From: Lutraria lutraria
Lineage: Eukaryota > Mollusca > Bivalvia > Venerida > Mactridae
Direction: 5' to 3'
DNA length: 64,000 bases
NCBI GenBank assembly: GCA_964023205.1
Contig: OZ026842.1
Location: 6,858,408 to 6,922,407, forward strand
Part shown: one piece after another, positions 59,786-64,000 of the stretch
Position numbering within the stretch: the first letter of the stretch is position 1
How the letters are laid out: each line of letters starts with the position of its first letter
Notes under the pieces: generated by a model
Seen by the model: the letters and a program-made list of their open reading frames with translations, nothing else
What the model was told of the DNA's origin: nothing
Databases searched by the model: none
Program-made: the position numbers and the translations under genes

Positions 59786-59966
59786 GTTGGGAATTTAATT
59801 TCGTGGATTTCGTAGATCGGCTCATCCACGAAATCAAAACCAAACGAATTTAAATGCAGAGATAAAGCATTTTTTCAAATTCACGAATTTCTGTCCCCAC
59901 GAAATAGCCATTTTAATAAAATCCACGAAAATTCAGCTTAACGAAAATAAACGAAAATACAATAAT
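59786..59966. repeat. MITE-C copy in intron 14
   Basis: TTTAATTTCGTGGATTTCGT, ATCGGCTCATCCACGAAATC through AAACGAAAATACAATAA. This copy keeps more of the left arm, which is inverted to the right arm. Confidence 0.75.
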
Positions 59967-60093
59967 TAAGTACATGTATGCATATTTATGTTTTATCCAT
60001 GAATGAATTGATTGATCGATTGATTGATTGATCGATTTTAAATTATCATGAAGCCAAAAATGTTAGCCTGACTGCACATCTATTTTCTATTAG

Positions 60094-60270
60094 TTGATGG
60101 TGATTGGACACAGTGGGGAGCTTGGTCCTCTTGTGGGGTCACATGTTCAGACACGCCCCTATATGTCACCAGAGATCGTACTTGTACCAATCCACAACCA
60201 CAATATAATGGTGCAGGCTGTGCCGGGAACGCCACGGATACCACAACATGTAACATTAACCCGTGTCCAG
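60094..60270 (+). CDS. Exon 15: TSP1 repeat 6
   Basis: 177 nt, phase 1 to 1, donor GTGAGA. IDGDWTQWGAWSSCGVTCSD, then RDRTCTNPQPQYNGAGC and TCNINPCP. More diverged than exons 11-13 and two codons longer. Confidence 0.93.
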
Positions 60271-60365
60271 GTGAGAACTGAATTTTTACTGATATTCAAC
60301 GAGTTCATTACGATAATATACCGTATATTACGATTGTAGTAAATTTGTTTTGAATTGTGTGTTTT

Positions 60366-60575
60366 GTTTGCTTGCTTGAATTTTACGCCCCCTTTAAACA
60401 GTCAGAGTCATGAGGCGGACAATTCACTTAACCGTCGTTCCTGGGAAGAACCAATCCTCCGTAAGCTACTGCCTACATTCATACATAAAGAGGCATGGTC
60501 GGTAGCTGGGCTCGAACTCGAGACCCTCTATCAATGAGAGGTTGCAGAGATTTGAAGCCAGCGACCTTAAAGCCC
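60366..60575 (-). repeat. tRNA-derived SINE, family 2 copy in intron 15
   Basis: TTTTACGCCCCCTTTAAACA, GTAGCTGGGCTCGAACTCGA, GAAGCCAGCGACCTTAA. Confidence 0.8.
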
Positions 60576-60748
60576 CATTAGCATTTTGGATGTTTTATCC
60601 GAACGTTATCTGAGTTCACGTGCACTATATGTTTTTACGCGTACCATGTAAATTTGATACATTAATATAATATGAATACGGATTACCTGTATTGGAATTT
60701 ATCACTTCATCTTTCTATATTGATGTTGTTTTATTGTCATGTTGAAAA

Positions 60749-60854
60749 TACAGCTCAACCTCTCCAAAGCAACACCCGTTGGAGTAGCAAACTTACGTTG
60801 TTGTTGAGAGGTTGTTGCTCTAGAGCGACCTGCTCTGGAGAGGTTGTACTGTAT
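60749..60854 (-). repeat. MITE-B copy in intron 15
   Basis: TACAGCTCAACCTCTCCAAA...GGAGAGGTTGTACTGTA; short form, about 105 nt before exon 16. Confidence 0.75.
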
Positions 60855-60958
60855 AGAAAAAAGGTGTAAAAAGGTTATCGGTATTACGAAGTGGTCACTA
60901 AGTGGAGTTTTACTGTATACATACATGTATTACTGTTGCTTCTTACTGTTGTTTTTAG

Positions 60959-61129
60959 TTGATGGTGCTTGGAGTAGCTGGGCTGCTTACGGGCCTTGTT
61001 CTGTAACATGTGAAGGTGGGATTCGAACTCGTGAACGTTTATGTGACGACCCTGCCCCAGTCTGGGGTGGCACTGACTGCATTGGTGACTCCTCGGATAC
61101 TGGCACGTGCAATGAAAATAACTGTAACG
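60959..61129 (+). CDS. Exon 16: TSP1 repeat 7
   Basis: 171 nt, phase 1 to 1, donor GTACGT. VDGAWSSWAAYGPCSVTCEG, then LCDDPAPVWGGTDC. The third tryptophan of the WxxWxxW ladder is a tyrosine here. Confidence 0.93.
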
Positions 61130-61639
61130 GTACGTTACTGGGCTCAGATAAATGGGCAACATACAATGTAGTATAGATGTACACATGTTTTCCTTTAATA
61201 AACATCATAAAAGTGTAAAAGTAGGCGATAGAAATCGGGCTTAGGAAGCCTAAAATTCCCCCACGTTTCGCATCCATTAGTTTGGTTTCCGTCTACGATC
61301 TTACATGTGTATGGTATACTGTAAGATTTGCGATGGGTACATGACTAAGCAGCCATTAGCATAGTAACGCAAATATGTCTTTGGAACGAAAAGATACGTC
61401 ATAAAATCAAAGCACTGAAGGTACTGTGGTTCTAATCAGGAGTTACGGTGAGTGCATACTGCGCTTGAACTCGAATGAGTACCAATTTCTGTACAACAAT
61501 GTTCTGTTCACGTCCACACCACTCTTGATAAAAATAACGAACCAAGCCGCTTTCTAGCTTTTTACTAAGCTAACCTTGTAGACGTATTATTATGTGTTTT
61601 TTACAATGATACTCTTCATGACTGTTATTTTGTGTTTAG

Positions 61640-61825
61640 AGCTTCCTCCAGTGGACGGAAACTGGGGAACATGGGAAAGTTGGCAAGGATGTTCAGTTAC
61701 CTGTGGTACAGGGGTACAAAGACGGTACCGAGGGTGTAACTCCCCGGCTCCGGCCAACAACGGACTTCCTTGCTGGGGAGATTTGTTTGAGGAGAACTCA
61801 TGCTCGGGAGGATCAGCGTGTCCAG
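61640..61825 (+). CDS. Exon 17: TSP1 repeat 8
   Basis: 186 nt, phase 1 to 1. Five extra residues (ELPPV) lead into DGNWGTWESWQGCSVTCGTG, then GCNSPAPANNGLPCWGD. Confidence 0.92.
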
Positions 61826-62369
61826 GTAAAAATATCGAGTACTAGTACCTAAAGAAATCATCTACTTGAAGATGTTCTTGTTATTCATACAAAATTATTA
61901 ATGTTTTTCCACATTCATCAGTATGAGCCGTTAAGGACAAGACACCAGCACTCAACTGTATATAGACTGATTAATTTATTATTAACCGATAGGTTATATT
62001 TTAGATTTTGGTAAAAATGATAACCAACAGTTAACCAGGGTCAAGATGGCTGCTCTTGGTGTACCAAACGTTTGTCTTCCTCAACATGTCAGACGAGTAA
62101 ATACACAAATGAAGGATCTTGATCACTCAAATACCACACACTTAATTTTTACTGGAAATAATTTCTTTTAACCTAAACTCAAATTTAATCCAGTTAAATA
62201 ACTGGGTGCTGATTTATTTATTTATTATTCGTATTCTAGACGCTCGTGCATGGTTATAATTATGAAAGTGTAACAGCAAAGCTTATCAAAATCTTGTGTT
62301 TTTGTATTAAAACACTTGCCTTACTCCAAAGAATATTCGTAGAGAAGTATATTAATAAGATCAACCAAA

Positions 62370-62428
62370 AAGGTGATTATGGGTGTCCATTATTCGGAGG
62401 TGTCTGTAAACACTGGTTTAACAGTACT
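62370..62428 (-). repeat. Partial MITE-A end before exon 18
   Basis: TCGGAGGTGTCTGTAAACAC and TGGTTTAACAGTA; the element ends about 20 nt before the exon 18 acceptor. Confidence 0.6.
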
Positions 62429-62449
62429 TTTATTTTCTATTTCAAACAG

Positions 62450-62667
62450 TCAGTGTTGACGGTAGCTGGGGAGCTTGGAGTACAGTTTTAAGTTGTTCTG
62501 TTACATGTGGCGACGGAACTTCTACCAGAATGAGATCATGTGACAATCCGAGTCCAAGCAACGGCGGCCAGGATTGTGTGGGAGAACGTATTGTTTTGGA
62601 AACTTGTTCACTCTCAGTTTGTCCTTTTGAAGCGAACTCTGACGGTTATGGAGGGTCCTACTCCAGC
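62450..62667 (+). CDS. Exon 18: TSP1 repeat 9 plus linker
   Basis: 218 nt, phase 1 to 0. VDGSWGAWSTVLSCSVTCGD, RSCDNPSPSNGGQDC, TCSLSVCP, then a 14-residue linker FEANSDGYGGSYSS. I place the donor at GTAATT (62668) because it gives phase 0, which fits the next exon. If this donor is not used the frame runs on to a TAA at 62707-62709 with a short hydrophobic tail, so a shorter isoform is possible. Confidence 0.8.
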
Positions 62668-63247
62668 GTAATTAACCTTTTTTACGTCATTTTGTTACGT
62701 CATTCTTAAACAGTGTTCAAAACACAAATTGCTGTCAAAGTCCGTAATTGCAACTTCAGAAAAAGTGGTATACCGGTCGGTTTGGAATCAATGACTGCGC
62801 ATGCGCAACACACCAGCCCGTATACTAAACAGGTTCCCGATTACTCTTATGTACAAAGCATTTAGTGCACAGGAACCAGTTAACCCGGATGCATTCGCAC
62901 TTCTAGCAAAGATATTGCAATACAAGTGATTTTCTAAATGGTCCGAATTTCTGTTCATTTAATGTTAAAGTTACCAATTCAGTAATACGTAAGCCTGTGG
63001 GGTGATATTTCATTCGATTTTTATATCACCCACTTTTTAGGGGAAATGCTTTCCCTAAATGCAGTAACATCCCTTTGCTTTGTGTCAAACTGCGGGTAAT
63101 ATTTCGTTTGATCATATTTTAATACCAGCCCTGTTCATATTTAATTCAAATTGGTAAGCTTTATTCTGTATAATGTCCATATTCCTTTGTGGTACCCGTT
63201 CAGGAGATTTTTTATATTTTTACATCTTATTATGTTCTACGCTGTAG

Positions 63248-63410
63248 AGATGCCCTGACGGCTTTTTCACGTGTTTCTCGGGCGGCACCACGTGTATATC
63301 TGAAGAGTTCCGGTGTGACTGTGAGAATGACTGCGACGACAGTAGTGATGAGAATGAACTCTGGGCTGGTTGTACACTAGAAGATACTGGTTATTGTAGT
63401 TCGGCCAACG
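63248..63410 (+). CDS. Exon 19: LDL-receptor class A module (gene continues beyond)
   Basis: 163 nt, phase 0 to 1, acceptor CTACGCTGTAG, donor GTAAAT. RCPDGFFTCFSGGTTCISEE, then FRCDCENDCDDSSDENELW: six cysteines with the calcium-binding DxxDxSDE signature of LDLa modules. It ends ...CTLEDTGYCSSAN and must splice to an exon beyond 64000, perhaps a membrane anchor. Confidence 0.82.
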
Positions 63411-63429
63411 GTAAATATAACATACGCTT

Positions 63430-63534
63430 TAGTCAAACTTGTGACCAAAGACCACGTTTGGGAAAGACATATTGTGGCCTTTTTGACATGGTGGCCTCTA
63501 ATCGAAGGCAGCCGCTAACACAGGATTGACTGTT
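63430..63534 (-). repeat. MITE-A copy after exon 19
   Basis: AGTCAAACTTGTGACCAAAG...GCCGCTAACACAGGATTGACTGT; starts about 20 nt past the exon 19 donor. Confidence 0.75.
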
Positions 63535-63819
63535 CGACGCAGACTGGATGACGTGACACTTTTATGTAGTTTAGTCATTGTTTCATATGGTAAACGCAGG
63601 ATCGTAGGAACCTGGGGGGTCTTGGGTTGTGGCTTAACTTTGGCTATAACGAATTCCAAGAGAGCTTATTACTGATTCATTTTCACAGTTTTGGAAGTTA
63701 ATTCTTGGTCGAAAATATCCTCCTCCGTGCTTTGTTGGATGATAAAATATCTTTATTGAACCAAGTATTTAATTCATTTATCCATTTTGAAACCTACGGT
63801 GGCACAGAGGTGACATTTG

Positions 63820-64000
63820 TGCGATTCTTTAATGGTGGCCACGAGTTAGTATGTCGTGGCCATGAGTAAGTAAGTCGTGCGAACGAGATAACTAAGTCGT
63901 GGCCACGAGTTACTAAGTCGTGCACACATATAACTTAGTGCAATTTTGTTTTTATCTCGTGCGCACGACTTGCTTACTCTTGGCCATGACTTAAATAAGT
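63820..64000. repeat. Iterated GTGGCCACGAGTTACTAAGTC repeat at the window end
   Basis: At least five variants of CGTGGCCACGAGTTACTAAG in a row, the last inverted (ATCTCGTGCGCACGACTTGC); continues past the window. Confidence 0.75.

Noticed and set aside
62246..62491. 81-aa open frame before exon 18
   Set aside because: It crosses the MITE-A remnant and the exon 18 acceptor in a frame that breaks the TSP1 repeat.

Overview
The window looks like nuclear DNA of a bivalve or closely related mollusc. It is AT-rich, has small exons separated by kilobase introns with GT/AG splice sites, and is crowded with short dispersed repeats: tRNA-headed SINEs, foldback elements and MITE-like elements. The lineage is inferred from the repeat vocabulary and the gene content; the species cannot be named from the sequence alone.

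Three protein-coding genes on the + strand are well supported. (1) 25508-36333 is a complete three-exon LHFPL6-type tetraspan membrane protein gene (209 aa). (2) 42024-43286 is a complete two-exon SMIM8 gene (94 aa, one membrane segment, followed by AATAAA). (3) 48162-63410 and beyond is a gene of at least 19 exons. It encodes a secreted or type-I-like protein with a signal peptide, two farnesoic-acid-O-methyltransferase-like (Methyltransf_FA/FAMeT-type) domains, nine thrombospondin type-1 repeats and an LDL-receptor class A module. All 19 exon phases join in frame to give 911 aa inside the window, and the 3' end probably lies outside. A possible orphan last exon of a claudin-like four-helix membrane protein is at 22593-22782.

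Layout: 1-22.5 kb has no recognisable gene and is a mosaic of repeats. 22.6-25.5 kb holds the orphan exon, a SINE and the probable 5' region of LHFPL6. 25.5-36.3 kb is LHFPL6, whose first intron (8.6 kb) is full of repeats. 36.3-42 kb is intergenic, with hairpins, a foldback element and a Tc1-like element. 42-43.3 kb is SMIM8. 43.3-48.1 kb is intergenic. 48.1-63.4 kb is the FAMeT/TSP1/LDLa gene. The window ends in another repeat.

Main points of interest: (a) the FAMeT+TSP1 gene grew by tandem duplication of a complete FAMeT module with its introns, and by amplification of single TSP1 exons. (b) A piece of this gene (start of TSP1 exon 12 plus upstream intron and MITE) also lies inverted at about 17 kb. 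(c) Two abundant MITE families (called A and B here) have Tc1-like TA-CAGT ends, and four times an A copy directly abuts a B copy, sharing one TA. (d) Several families unrelated in sequence share one build: inverted ends around a short word repeated inside. (e) A 105-nt near-perfect palindrome lies about 125 bp before the start codon of the large gene.
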